Notes under the pieces: generated by a model | Database searches by the model: none | What the model saw: only the letters and a program-made list of their open reading frames with translations | What the model was told of the DNA's origin: nothing | NCBI RefSeq assembly: GCF_001507665.1 | Contig: NZ_CP013910.1 | Coordinates: 1,735,501-1,799,500, forward strand | Length of the DNA stretch: 64,000 nt | Direction of reading: 5' to 3' | Source: Deinococcus actinosclerus | GTDB taxonomy: Bacteria; Deinococcota; Deinococci; Deinococcales; Deinococcaceae | Shown here: positions 35,430-49,697 of the stretch, one piece after another | Layout of the letters: each line of letters opens with the position of its first letter | Position numbering within the stretch: position 1 is the stretch's first letter | Position numbers and translations under genes: made by a program

Positions 35430-36932
35430 TTACCGGCCGGTCGCCTCGGTCAACTCGCGGACCTTCTGCGCGAGGTCGGGGCGCAGGTCGGCGGCGAGGT
35501 ACCGCCATGTCCAGTTGTGGTCGCCGGTGGTGCCGGGCAGGTTCATGCGGGCCTCGGTCCCGAGGTTCATGACGTCCTGGAGGGGCACGACGGCGAGGTT
35601 CGCGCGGCTCTCAAAGGCCATGCGGGTCAGCTGCCACGCGAACGTCTCCTCGGTGGGGTCGCTGCTGGTGTACACGCGGAAGTTGTGCCGTTCGAGTTCG
35701 TCGGCGTTCCGCCACCAGCCGCGCGTGGTGTCGTTGTCGTGCGTGCCGGTGTACACGACCTGATTCTCGCGCAGGTTGTGCGGCAGGAAGTCGTTCACGC
35801 TGAAGTCCCCGCCGCCGAACGCGAACTGCAGGACGGCCATGCCGGGGAAGCCGAAGTCGTCGCGGAGTTTCTCCACGTCGGGCGTGATGACGCCCAGGTC
35901 CTCGGCGATGATCGGCAGGGTGCCCAGGGCCTTGCGCACGGCCTCGAACATCTCGTGGCCCTTGGCGGGCACCCACTGGCCGTGGATGGCGGTCTCGGCG
36001 GGGAACGGGATCTCCCAGGAAGCCGCGAAGCCCCGGAAGTGGTCGATGCGGATCACGTCGAACAGTTTCAGGCTGCCCTGGAAGCGCTTGATCCACCACT
36101 GGTAGCCGTCCTTGTCCATGACGTCCCAGTTGTACAGGGGGTTGCCCCACAGCTGGCCGGTCTCGCTGAAGTAGTCCGGCGGGACGCCCGCGACGACGGT
36201 GGGCTGACCCTGGTCGTCGAAGTAGAACTGGTCGCGGTTGGCCCAGGCGTCGCTGCTGTCCATGGCGACGAAGATCGGGATGTCGCCGATGATCTGGATG
36301 CCCTTCTCGGCGGCGTAGCGGCGCAGGACCGTCCACTGGCGGAAGAACAGGAACTGGATGAACTTGACCCGTTCGATGTCTTCCTTCAGGCGGGTGCGGG
36401 CGCTGGCCAGCGCCTTGGGGTCCCGGTCGCGGGTGCCGGCTTCCCAGGCGTTCCAGGGGAGGCCGCCGTGGGCGTTCTTCAGGGCCATGAACAGCGCGTA
36501 GTCGTCCAGCCAGTCGGCTTCCTCGGCCTTGAAGGCGTCGAAGTCGGGTGTGAGGTGCTGGGCGTCCCCGAAGGCGTAGCGGGCGTAGGCGCGTTCGAGC
36601 ATCTGGTTGCGCCACACGTACTGCTGGCCGAAGTCGACCTTGCCGGGGTTGAATTCGGGCAGGACGTTGAATTCGGTGTCGCTCAGCAGGCCGTGTTCGC
36701 GCAGGGCGTTCAGGTCGATCAGGTAGGGGTTGCCCGCGAAGGCGCTGAAGGCCTGATAGGGGCTGTCACCGTAGCCGGTGGGGCCCAGGGGCATGACCTG
36801 CCAGTATGTCTGGCCGGCCAGGGCGAGCCAGTCGACGAAGGCGCGGGCGGAGGCGCCCAGTTCGCCGATACCGAACGGGCCGGGGAGGCTGGTGGGGTGC
36901 AGCAGGATGCCGCTGGAGCGTGGGATGGTCAT
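35430..36932 (-). CDS. malQ: 4-alpha-glucanotransferase (amylomaltase)
   Basis: A 500-residue GH77 enzyme that transfers alpha-1,4-glucan segments between maltodextrins. Motifs are HPTSLPGPFGIGELG, GDIPIFVAMDSSD, the nucleophile Asp in VIRIDHFRG, acid/base Glu in IIAEDLG and THDNDTTRGWW. It is typical of the bacterial/Thermus short form. The ATG follows GGAGGAG. No maltose genes lie next to it. The upstream gap (36933-37247) shows no gene. Confidence 0.95.
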   Translation of the reverse strand: MTIPRSSGILLHPTSLPGPFGIGELGASARAFVDWLALAGQTYWQVMPLGPTGYGDSPYQAFSAFAGNPYLIDLNALREHGLLSDTEFNVLPEFNPGKVDFGQQYVWRNQMLERAYARYAFGDAQHLTPDFDAFKAEEADWLDDYALFMALKNAHGGLPWNAWEAGTRDRDPKALASARTRLKEDIERVKFIQFLFFRQWTVLRRYAAEKGIQIIGDIPIFVAMDSSDAWANRDQFYFDDQGQPTVVAGVPPDYFSETGQLWGNPLYNWDVMDKDGYQWWIKRFQGSLKLFDVIRIDHFRGFAASWEIPFPAETAIHGQWVPAKGHEMFEAVRKALGTLPIIAEDLGVITPDVEKLRDDFGFPGMAVLQFAFGGGDFSVNDFLPHNLRENQVVYTGTHDNDTTRGWWRNADELERHNFRVYTSSDPTEETFAWQLTRMAFESRANLAVVPLQDVMNLGTEARMNLPGTTGDHNWTWRYLAADLRPDLAQKVRELTEATGR

Positions 36933-37187
36933 GAAAGGGGACTCCTCCGGTGGAACGGTCGTGGAACGAGAGTGGAAGTGATTCCAGTTAACAGGTCAAA
37001 TAGTACAGTCCCACACCGTTCCCGGCATAGCCGCGCGCCCCTCATGGCCCTCATGTGCCCAGACAGGCCGGACACCCCCGTACCCTCCACCCGGGCCCCG
37101 CCGCCGCTGCACCTCAGCCGGGCAGCGGCTGGGACGTCGTGCATCCTCCCCCAGACAGGTCTTGGGGCGACGAGGTGACAGCACAGC

Positions 37188-37225
37188 TGAACGCGGCGGC
37201 CCCACCACTGGAGCAGCCGCGTTCA
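37188..37225 (-). terminator. Terminator of htrA-like gene
   Basis: TGAACGCGGC and GCCGCGTTCA form a perfect 10-bp stem, 22 nt downstream of the serine protease gene that ends at 37248. It sits in the 315-bp gap between malQ and that gene; nothing else was recognised there. Confidence 0.55.
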
Positions 37226-37247
37226 CCCGGCCCTGTTGCCGGACGCC

Positions 37248-38585
37248 TTACTGACCCTGCGCGTCCTCCCGCTGCGCCGCCGCCGCCAGGTCGAAGGCCT
37301 TCAGGGTGACCTTCACGTCCCGTGACTGCCCGTCCCGGACGACCGTGAGGGTGACGGTCTCGCCGATCTTGCGGCTGATGATCTGCTGCGGCAGCTGCTC
37401 CGCGCCCGTGATGGGCTGGCCGTCCACGGCGGTGATCACGTCCCCGGGCTGGGTGGTGCGCTGCCCGGTGGACTCGTCGATCAGGGTGCGGCTGCCTCTC
37501 AGTCCGGCGGCGGCGGCGGGGCTGCCCTGGTACACCCGGCCGATCAGGACGCCCTGCTCGGGCAGTTTCGCCTGTTTGCGCTCGGCGGCGCTGAGGCTGG
37601 CCACGTCGTTGATACCCACGCCCAGGCTGGGCGTCTGGATCACGCCGCCCTTCCCGGCCTGCAACTCCGGCAGGAGCTTCTTGACGGTGTTCACGGGAAT
37701 CGCGAAGCCCACCCCGGCGCTCTGCCCGATCCCGCCCGTGAGGATCTGGGTGTTCACGCCGATGACCTGCCCGGCGCTGTTCAGCAGCGGGCCGCCGCTG
37801 TTGCCGGGGTTGATGGCCGCGTCGGTCTGGATGACGTTCTGATTCACGCCCTTCGTCCCGACGGCGACCTGACGTTCCAGGCTGCTGATGATGCCCTCCG
37901 AGACGCTGAAGTCCAGCCCGAACGGCGCGCCCATGGCGATGGCCTTGAGGCCCACGTCGAGCTGGTCGCTGTTGCCCAGCGGCAGGGGCCTGATCTCGCT
38001 GGCGGGCACGCCCTCGACCCGGATGAGCGCCAGGTCGAAGTCGGGCGCGCGGGCCACGACCCGGGCCTTGTACCCCTTGGTGTTGCCGTGCAGGTGCACG
38101 GTGATCTCGCTGGCTCCCTCGACCACGTGGTTGTTCGTGATGATGTCCCCGCCGGACGTCACGAAGAAACCGCTGCCGGTGGCCGTCGCGCCCTGATCCT
38201 GCCCGCCGCCGTCCGGCAGCCCGAAATCGAAGGGCAGCTGCTGCTGGAGCCGCTGACGCAGCTGCGCCTGGGCGCTGCTGTTGTCGCCCTCCTTCACCGT
38301 GATGAGGACCAGACCGTCGCGGCGGTCCTTGACGACCTGCACGGTGTTCGCCTCGGATTCCGTGCGGGCGCGGCCGTCACTGTACCGCTGCGCGAGCGTC
38401 TGCACCATCTGTCCCTGCGCGCCGGTCGCCGTGGTCCCGGCCGGCTGCGCCCCGGCAGTCTGGGCCGTCTGGGTGGACGGCGCGGCTGCTCCGGCGTCGG
38501 CGCTGCGTTCGCGGATGTCGTAGCCGACCAGACCGCCGAGAACCAGGGAGCCCGTCAGGGCCAGAATGGAGAGGGTCTTGTTCAT
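37248..38585 (-). CDS. HtrA/DegP-like S1C serine protease with PDZ domain
   Basis: A 445-residue envelope protease. The N-terminal hydrophobic segment (LSILALTGSLVLGGLVGY) is a signal or anchor, followed by an Ala/Thr/Gln-rich linker. The trypsin-like domain shows the triad His in NNHVVEG, Asp in DFDLALI and Ser in GNSGGPLL. One PDZ domain (about 330-430) follows. It should degrade or refold damaged extracytoplasmic proteins. The start at 38585 is set by the signal segment. The tail-processing protease gene ctpA lies upstream on the same strand. Confidence 0.88.
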   Translation of the reverse strand: MNKTLSILALTGSLVLGGLVGYDIRERSADAGAAAPSTQTAQTAGAQPAGTTATGAQGQMVQTLAQRYSDGRARTESEANTVQVVKDRRDGLVLITVKEGDNSSAQAQLRQRLQQQLPFDFGLPDGGGQDQGATATGSGFFVTSGGDIITNNHVVEGASEITVHLHGNTKGYKARVVARAPDFDLALIRVEGVPASEIRPLPLGNSDQLDVGLKAIAMGAPFGLDFSVSEGIISSLERQVAVGTKGVNQNVIQTDAAINPGNSGGPLLNSAGQVIGVNTQILTGGIGQSAGVGFAIPVNTVKKLLPELQAGKGGVIQTPSLGVGINDVASLSAAERKQAKLPEQGVLIGRVYQGSPAAAAGLRGSRTLIDESTGQRTTQPGDVITAVDGQPITGAEQLPQQIISRKIGETVTLTVVRDGQSRDVKVTLKAFDLAAAAQREDAQGQ

Positions 38586-38680
38586 GCGCGCAGTCTGGTG
38601 CGCCCGGGTTACACGTCGGTTAAAAAGTGCGGAGCGGGCCTTGAGGGGCGCTCTCCCCCGTTCCCGCGCGGGCAGGACGA

Positions 38681-38714
38681 GGGGGGCGGCTCTCCCACCG
38701 GAAAACCGCCCCCC
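38681..38714 (-). terminator. Terminator after ctpA-like gene
   Basis: GGGGGGCGG and CCGCCCCCC form a perfect 9-bp stem starting 17 nt after the ctpA stop. It probably separates ctpA from htrA. Confidence 0.6.
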
Positions 38715-38731
38715 ACCTGCCCGGCCGGACC

Positions 38732-40051
<1,320 letters not shown>

Positions 40052-40057
40052 GCGCTC

Positions 40058-40063
40058 AGGATA
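40058..40063 (-). promoter_or_regulatory. Leaderless -10 box of ctpA-like gene
   Basis: TATCCT, 6 nt, then GTG 40051. It favours the GTG over the downstream ATG. Confidence 0.45.
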
Positions 40064-40219
40064 GTGCGCCGTGGTGAAACGAACGTAAGCGTGCTCCGGG
40101 TCGAGGGCCCGCTGGGCAGGCAGGCGTTCATGGGCTGGGTGCGCCCCTGGGCTATCCTGGGCGGCAAGCATGACCAAGCGCATCCACTTACCGCCTCTTC
40201 ACCTGTCGGGGGAAGCGGC

Positions 40220-40899
40220 GTGATCGATTTCAAGCACGTGACCCTGGAGTACCCCGTGACCCGCACCCTCGCCCTGGACGACGTGTCGCTGAACATCGGC
40301 AAGGGCGAGTTCGTGTACCTCGTGGGCCATTCCGGTGCAGGCAAGAGCTCCTTCATGAATCTGGTGCTCAAGCGGGCGCTGCCCAGCCGGGGCGAGGTGC
40401 GCGTGGCGGGCGAGCCGCTCTCGGCGTACCGGGGCCGGCGCACGTCGATCCTGCGCCGCCGCATGGGCACCGTCTTTCAGGACAACCTGCTGCTGCCGCA
40501 CCTGAACGCCTTCGACAACGTGGCCTTCGCGCTGCGCGTGACCGGGGTGCCGCAGCGCGAGTGGCCGCAGCGGGTCACGGCGGCGCTGCGCACCGTGGGC
40601 CTGGAACACAAGAAATACGCGCTGCCGCTGCACCTCTCGCTGGGCGAGCAGCAGCGCGTGGCGATCGCGCGGGCCATCGTGGGCAACCCGCCGCTGCTGC
40701 TGGCGGACGAACCCACCGGGAACCTCGACCCGGACAACAGCCGCGAGGTCCTGAAGGTCCTGCAGAACGTGAACCTGCGCGGCACGACCGTGATCGTCGC
40801 CACGCACGCCCGTGACCTCGTGGAGACCTTCCGGCACCGTACCCTCACGCTGCGTAAGGGCAAACTCGTGCGTGACGACCCGTACGGCGGGTACGCGCT

Positions 40900-40903
<4 letters not shown>
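40220..40903 (+). CDS. ftsE: Cell division ATP-binding protein FtsE
   Basis: A 227-residue ABC ATPase: Walker A GHSGAGKSS, Q-loop VFQDN, signature LSLGEQQRVAIARA, Walker B LLLADEPTGNLD, H-loop ATHARD. With FtsX it controls septal murein hydrolysis from the cytosol. The GTG at 40220 follows GGGGGAAG; the long upstream open frame is not coding. First of three overlapping genes. Confidence 0.92.
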
Positions 40904-41759
<856 letters not shown>

Positions 41760-41763
<4 letters not shown>

Positions 41764-43223
41764 CCCTCCGCCCGGCCCGCGCGGCGCTGCTGGTCCTGGT
41801 GCTGGGCGCAGGCGCCGCGCAGGAGAGCGGGGGCACGCCGGACACGGGCGCCCGCCTGCAACAGCTGCAGCGGCAGTTGCAGGAGCAGCGGCAGCTGAGC
41901 GCCCAGAAGGCGCAGGAACTCCAGACGCTGCGCGCGCGCATCCAGAACCTCACGGCGCAGCAGCGGCAGACGCTGGCGCAGCTTGACGCACTGGCGCAGC
42001 GCACCGCCACGCTGGAGAACGAACTGGCGACCGTCACCGCCCGCGTGGCGCTGGCCGAGCGGCAGCTGGCCGACACCGGCGAGCAGCTCAAGGTCACGCG
42101 CGCCCGGGTGACCCGCCTGCAGGGCGACGTGCGCGAGGTCATGCAGCTGATGTACCGGCAGCGCAGCGGCCAGTACCTGGAGCTGCTCTCGCAGGCGCGC
42201 AGCCTCTCGGACCTGCTCATCCGCCTGCGGTACGCGAACATGGCGGGCGCGTACCAGACCGAGGTGCTCGCCGGCCTGCGCGGACAGGTCGCGGCATTGC
42301 GCGAGCAGGAGGGCGCGCAGCGGGCGCAGGCCGCGCAGCTCAAGGCCCTGCAGGCCCAGCGGGGCAGCAAGCTCAGGGCGCTACAGGCGCAGCGCACGCA
42401 GCAGAACACGCTGCTGGCGCAGCTGCGGGCCAGCGAGCAGGGGCAGCGCACCCTCGCCACCCGCAAGGCGGCCGAGCAGGCCCTGGCCGCGCAGCAGGTC
42501 GATCAGCTCGTCGGGCAGGTCGTCGCGGAGCGCGCCCGCCTGGAAGCCGAGCGGCAGCGCCGCCTGGAAGAGGAGCGCCGCCGCCGCGAGGAGGAGGCCC
42601 GGCGTATCCGCGAGGCGCAGGAGCGGGCCCGGCAGGAGGCGCTGCGGCTGGCGCGCCTGCGGGAAGCCCAGGCCGCCGCTGCCGCCCGGCAGGCGCAGCA
42701 GGCCCGCGCCGCCCAGCTCCGGCAGGCGCAGCAGGCGCGGGCCGCGCAGCTCCAGCGCGATCAGCAGGCCCGCGCCGCGCAGCTGGAGCGTGAGCAGCAG
42801 GCCCTGCGCGACCGGCAGGTGCAGGTGCAGGCCGCGCAGGTGCAGGTCGAGCAGCAGCTCGCGCCCCTGCCGGCCGTGACCGGCCCGGTGGGATTCCCGC
42901 TGCCCGGCGGGCGCGTGGCGGCGCCGTTCGGGGCCAACGGTACGCCCTGGGTGGTCCTGACCGGCGCCGACCGGGCCGTCGCCGCCGCCGAGGGCAATGT
43001 CCTGGCCGTGTCGTACTACGCCTCACTGGGCTGGGTCGTCCTGATCGACCACGGCAGCAGCGTCAGCGCGTACCTGGGCCTGCGTGATCCCCTCGTCAGT
43101 GTCGGGAGCCGCGTCGGGCGGGGCACGCCGGTCGGGGCGGTGGGCGGCAGCTCGATCATCGGGCCCGGCAACATGGCCTTCCAGCTGCGCCAGGGCGGGC
43201 AGCCGGTCGCGCCGGGCTTCTGA
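41760..43223 (+). CDS. EnvC-like murein hydrolase activator (degenerate LytM)
   Basis: A 487-residue exported protein: signal peptide, about 340 residues of coiled coil rich in Gln/Arg/Ala (with [23 protein letters not shown] and [12 protein letters not shown] repeats), then a LytM/M23-like domain. The four zinc ligands of active M23 enzymes are missing: AYLGL stands where YAHL is expected and NMAFQLR where HLHFEIR is expected. So it should activate amidases rather than cut murein, as EnvC does. ATGA overlap with ftsX supports work with FtsEX. Confidence 0.85.
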
Positions 43224-43249
43224 GAGGGAGAAGAGCGGCCCCGCGCCCC

Positions 43250-43277
43250 TTGATGCGCGGCTGGCCGGTCTGATACT
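43250..43277 (+). promoter_or_regulatory. Probable rpsP promoter
   Basis: TTGATG, 16 nt, GATACT. It lies about 98 nt before the rpsP ATG and gives a leader with a GTGCGC/GCGCAT pairing. Confidence 0.45.
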
Positions 43278-43374
43278 CTTCTTCGGTGCGCTTACCGGTT
43301 GGCTGCTGACGGGCGCATTTCCCCGTGATCCTAGCGGGAGCTTTACCCTCAAATACCTCAGTTGGAGAACTACC

Positions 43375-43623
43375 ATGGTCAAGATTCGCCTGTCCCGCTT
43401 CGGTTCCACCCACAACCCCCACTACCGCATCGTCGTTGCCGACGCGCGCCGTCCCCGTGACGGTGGGTACATCGAGAACCTGGGCCACTACGACCCCCGC
43501 AAGACCACCGAGAACTACCTCAAGGTGAACGTGGAGCGCGCCCAGTACTGGCTCGCCAACGGCGCCCAGCCCACCCAGACCGCCCGCCGCCTGCTCAAGA
43601 GCCAGGGCGTCAAGGTTTCCTGA
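43375..43623 (+). CDS. rpsP: 30S ribosomal protein S16
   Basis: An 82-residue S16 of normal length: [20 protein letters not shown] at the start, then [14 protein letters not shown] and a C-terminal [11 protein letters not shown]. The ATG follows GGAGAACTACC. A strong terminator follows directly, so unlike E. coli there is no rimM-trmD-rplS continuation here. Confidence 0.97.
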   Translation: MVKIRLSRFGSTHNPHYRIVVADARRPRDGGYIENLGHYDPRKTTENYLKVNVERAQYWLANGAQPTQTARRLLKSQGVKVS

Positions 43624-43643
43624 GTTCCACGCCACGGCACGTG

Positions 43644-43667
43644 AAGCCCCCCACACGGGGGCTTTTT
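43644..43667 (+). terminator. Rho-independent terminator of rpsP
   Basis: AAGCCCCC-(CACAC)-GGGGGCTT with five Ts, 20 nt after the stop: a textbook form. Confidence 0.92.
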
Positions 43668-43730
43668 CGTTGTCACACCGGGCAGGAGAGACGCGCGCCG
43701 CCCGCAGTGGATGCCGGGCGGCGCGGTCTG

Positions 43731-43864
43731 ATACGGATTCCGGCTGCTTCGCTGACAATCCGGAACTTCACCGGAGTGCCAGCTCCTCGTCGGGAACCCG
43801 TTTCTCTCCTCCTCGCATCTGCCCGGATTGAACGGCCCTGTCAGCCGTTCAACCGAAGTCCATA
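43731..43864 (+). repeat. Dispersed intergenic repeat, copy C
   Basis: Starts ATACGGATTCCG, identical to copy A over 12 bases, and ends CCGAAGTCCATAT. GGAACCCGTTTCTCTCC and CTCGCATCTGC match copy A. Its second hairpin, TTGAACGG/CCGTTCAA, differs in sequence from copy A but pairs perfectly. It lies 7 nt from the DUF212 gene stop. Confidence 0.75.
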
Positions 43865-43871
43865 TGAACTC

Positions 43872-44327
43872 TCAGCGGCTGAAGGCGATGAACCCGGCGG
43901 CGACGCCCAGCAGGGTCCCGACGAGCACCTCCAGGTAGGTGTGGCCCAGCAGCACGCGCAGGGGCAGGGGCGCGAAGCCCTCGCGGACGACCGCGCGGAG
44001 TTCCTCGACGAGGTCGTTCAGCAGCCGGGCCTGCTGGCCGCTGCTGTGGCGCACGCCGGTCGCGTCGTACATGACGATCAGGGCGAACACGGCGCTCGCC
44101 GCGAACAGCGGGCTCCCCAGCCCCTCGGTGATGCCGACCCCGGTGGTCAGCGCGGCGACCATCGCGGAGTGGCTGCTGGGCATGCCGCCCGTTTCCATGA
44201 ACGCCCCGGGCCGCCAGCGGCGTTCGATCAGCAGGATCAGGAACACCTTCAGCAGCTGCGCGGAGGTGCTGCTCAGCACGGCCACCCACAGCCAGCGGTT
44301 GCTCAGCAGGTCAGCGAACGTGTTCAC
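43872..44327 (-). CDS. Divergent PAP2 family (DUF212) membrane protein
   Basis: A 151-residue protein with four to five membrane helices and the DUF212 landmarks: METGGMPSSHSAMVAAL, MYDATGVRHSSGQQA and LGHTYLEVLVGTLLG. The family is related to PAP2 phosphatases and vanadium haloperoxidases, and the His/Ser positions suggest a lipid phosphate phosphatase; no activity is proven. Its GTG start overlaps the folD 3' end by 17 nt, so it is the last gene of asp23-nusB-folD-DUF212. Confidence 0.82.
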   Translation of the reverse strand: MNTFADLLSNRWLWVAVLSSTSAQLLKVFLILLIERRWRPGAFMETGGMPSSHSAMVAALTTGVGITEGLGSPLFAASAVFALIVMYDATGVRHSSGQQARLLNDLVEELRAVVREGFAPLPLRVLLGHTYLEVLVGTLLGVAAGFIAFSR

Positions 44328-45206
44328 CGGGCCCCTCTGGCATGAGCGCGTGCTGGCGTTCGGCGGCGATGACGGTGTTCATCAGGAGCTGCGCGACCGT
44401 CATGGGCCCCACGCCGCCGGGCACGGGCGTCAGGGCGCCCGCCACCTGCGCCACGTCGGGGTGGACGTCGCCGGTCAGTCGCCCCCTGCCGTCCGCGGTG
44501 GGGACGCGGTTGATGCCGACGTCCACGACGGTCGCGCCGGGCCGGACCATGTCCGGCGTGATCAGGTGCGCCTGCCCGGCAGCGACGATCAGCACGTCCG
44601 CCTCTCGGGTCACGGCGCCCAGGTCGGGCGTGGCGCGGTGGGCCAGGGTGACGGTGGCGTCGGCGTTCAGCAGCAGCCCCGCGACCGGGCGGCCCACCAG
44701 GGCGCTGCGGCCCACCACGACCGCCCGCTGGCCGCGCACGGACACGCCGTGGTGCGCCAGCAGCGCCATGATCCCGGCCGGCGTGCAGGGCCGCAGGCCC
44801 TCGTGGCCGTTCCACAGCGCGCCGGTGTTCGCGGGGTGCAGGCCGTCCACGTCCTTGGCGGGGTCCACGGCCCGCAGCACTGGCTCAGGGTCCAGGTGCG
44901 CGGGCAGGGGCAACTGCACCAGGACGCCGTCCACGTCCGGGTCGGCGCTCAGCGCCGCGACCAGGGCCAGCAGCTCGGCCTGCGGGGTCGCTTCTGGCAG
45001 GGCGTGGACGTGGCTGCTCAGGCCGACCTCGGCGGCCTTCTTCGCCTTCCCGCGCACGTACGAGACGCTGGCGGGGTCCTCCCCCACCCGCACCAGGGCC
45101 AGGTGGGGGGGCGCGGCAGGCGCGCGGCGCGGCGGCGGGCCTCGTCGAGCAGCGCGGCGGCAGCGGGCGGCCCGCTGAGCACCTGCGCGGCAGGCCGCTC
45201 GGTCAC
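44311..45206 (-). pseudogene. folD: Methylenetetrahydrofolate dehydrogenase/cyclohydrolase, frameshifted
   Basis: From GTG 45206 the frame reads [20 protein letters not shown], typical of a FolD N-terminus, and breaks at a run of seven Cs (45105-45111). The rest is intact one frame over: VRVGEDPASVSYVRGKAKKA with the catalytic Lys, VQLPLPAHLD, the VDGLHPANTG loop, VVGRSALVGRP and VPGGVGPMTVAQLL. Eight or five Cs would join the parts. FolD interconverts methylene-, methenyl- and formyl-THF and is usually needed for growth, so a sequencing error or slippage is more likely than a dead gene. It starts by GTGA overlap with nusB. Confidence 0.87.
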
Positions 45207-45703
45207 TCCTGCGGCTCCTCGCGGGCGGGCGTGGGGGCGGCCTGCTCGTTCAGGCTGCGGCTCAGGCCGGCCAGCACGCCGTTCACGAAGCGGCCGGAGT
45301 CGTCCCCACCGAACTTGCGGGCGATGCGCACGGCGCTCTCGATCACGGGCGGGTGGGGTTCGGGGGTGTACATCATCTCGAAGGTCGCCAGGCGCAGGAC
45401 GTTCAGGTCGGTCTGGGCCATCTGGTCGAAGCTCCAGCCGCGGATGGTGCGGCGCAGCGTGGCGTCCACGTCGGGGCGGGCCGAGCCGATGCCCTGCACG
45501 AGTTCCTGCGCGAAGGCCAGCGCCTCGTCGCTCAGCGCGGGGTAGGTGTCGTCGCCGCTGCGCATGCTGCCCTCGGCGCGGGTGAAGACGCTCTGCATGG
45601 GGAGGTTGCCCCGGTCGGCCTCGAACAGCACGCGGAACGCGAATTCGCGCGCGGCGCGGCGGGTACCGACGGGCGCGGCGGCCTTCTCACGGCGGCGGGT
45701 CAC
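45203..45703 (-). CDS. nusB: Transcription antitermination factor NusB
   Basis: A 166-residue all-helical RNA-binding protein: [16 protein letters not shown], then [24 protein letters not shown] and [25 protein letters not shown]. It acts with NusE in antitermination of rRNA transcription. The GTG at 45703 overlaps the asp23 stop (GTGA); the eight codons further upstream in the frame are not used. The C-terminal tail is Pro/Glu-rich. Confidence 0.9.
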   Translation of the reverse strand: MTRRREKAAAPVGTRRAAREFAFRVLFEADRGNLPMQSVFTRAEGSMRSGDDTYPALSDEALAFAQELVQGIGSARPDVDATLRRTIRGWSFDQMAQTDLNVLRLATFEMMYTPEPHPPVIESAVRIARKFGGDDSGRFVNGVLAGLSRSLNEQAAPTPAREEPQE

Positions 45704-46050
45704 GCCTGACCGCCCTTGGGCACGCACACGTTCTGCACGGTGACGTTCACGGCGCGCACGCGCAGCCCGGTCATGAGTTCGATGTTCTCGCGCACGGCCT
45801 GCTGGACCTTCTCGGCGGTGCCGGTCAGGCTGCGGCCGAACTCGATGTTCAGGCCGACGTCCACGGTGACGTCCTGGCCCTCGCGGGTGACCTTCAGCGC
45901 GCGGGGCTTGCGGCCGGGCGTCTGGGTGCGCAGCACCTCGCCGACCTTCAGGGGCGTGGCGGCGACCTCGGTGCCCTCGATGCCGTCCAGGGTGGTGGCG
46001 GCGATGTCCATCAGGACGTTCTTGCTGATCTCGACTTCGGGTGTTGCCAT
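45700..46050 (-). CDS. Asp23/Gls24 family envelope stress response protein
   Basis: A 116-residue DUF322/Asp23 protein: [21 protein letters not shown] at the start, [12 protein letters not shown] and [27 protein letters not shown]. In Firmicutes such proteins are membrane-associated and linked to envelope stress; here it heads the nusB-folD operon, a layout also common in Firmicutes. The ATG follows GGAGG. Confidence 0.88.
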   Translation of the reverse strand: MATPEVEISKNVLMDIAATTLDGIEGTEVAATPLKVGEVLRTQTPGRKPRALKVTREGQDVTVDVGLNIEFGRSLTGTAEKVQQAVRENIELMTGLRVRAVNVTVQNVCVPKGGQA

Positions 46051-46118
46051 GCTGGTCTTGCCTCCGGGTCGCGCGGGATGGACGCGCGACAATACCGCCC
46101 AGTGTACCTGCTGGGCCT

Positions 46119-48140
<2,022 letters not shown>

Positions 48141-48147
48141 GGCCGGT

Positions 48148-48153
48148 AGCGTA
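48148..48153 (-). promoter_or_regulatory. Leaderless -10 box of ligA
   Basis: TACGCT, 7 nt, then ATG 48140. Confidence 0.45.
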
Positions 48154-48340
48154 CCATTCAGCTTCAATTCAGCCTGGAACAGTACGCTGGCAGCGACCCG
48201 AACCGACACCGCACCGGACCCTGGACCGGCCGGCTGCTCAGCGAAAGGCTAAAGGTTCACCCAAACCCGCTTTCATCCGCTCGCTGCATCCGATCTGTCC
48301 CCCACCGTGCGCCGGGGGTCTAGACACCCACCAAAATCCG

Positions 48341-48346
48341 TATACT
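48341..48346 (+). promoter_or_regulatory. -10 box of the BMP lipoprotein-like gene
   Basis: TATACT about 46 nt before the ATG at 48392; with the GGAGG site this is a conventional leadered gene. No convincing -35 is seen. Confidence 0.45.
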
Positions 48347-48391
48347 CTATTCAAGCAATCCACGCACCATATTCCTCTGGAGGAACATCAC

Positions 48392-49489
<1,098 letters not shown>

Positions 49490-49504
49490 TCCTCACCTCT
49501 CACC

Positions 49505-49531
49505 GAAACGGCCTCCCTGTGGGGCCGTTTC
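49505..49531 (+). terminator. Terminator of the BMP gene
   Basis: GAAACGGCC-(TCCCTGTGG)-GGCCGTTTC, 9 bp perfect, 15 nt after the stop, followed by a T-containing stretch. The rest of the gap to 49697 shows no gene. Confidence 0.78.
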
Positions 49532-49697
49532 TGCATTTGCCGCAGGCCCCGCTGCGTCTGTGCGGGGCGGCCTTCCGGGCGACGCTCCCCCGGAGGGCCG
49601 AGCTGCCTTGCCAGGCCATCGGCCTCCTGACCCGCACGGAACAGGAGCGGTCCCGCCTGATCGGCTGACCGCTCCCCGCTGAAGGCTGAGGTGAGAC

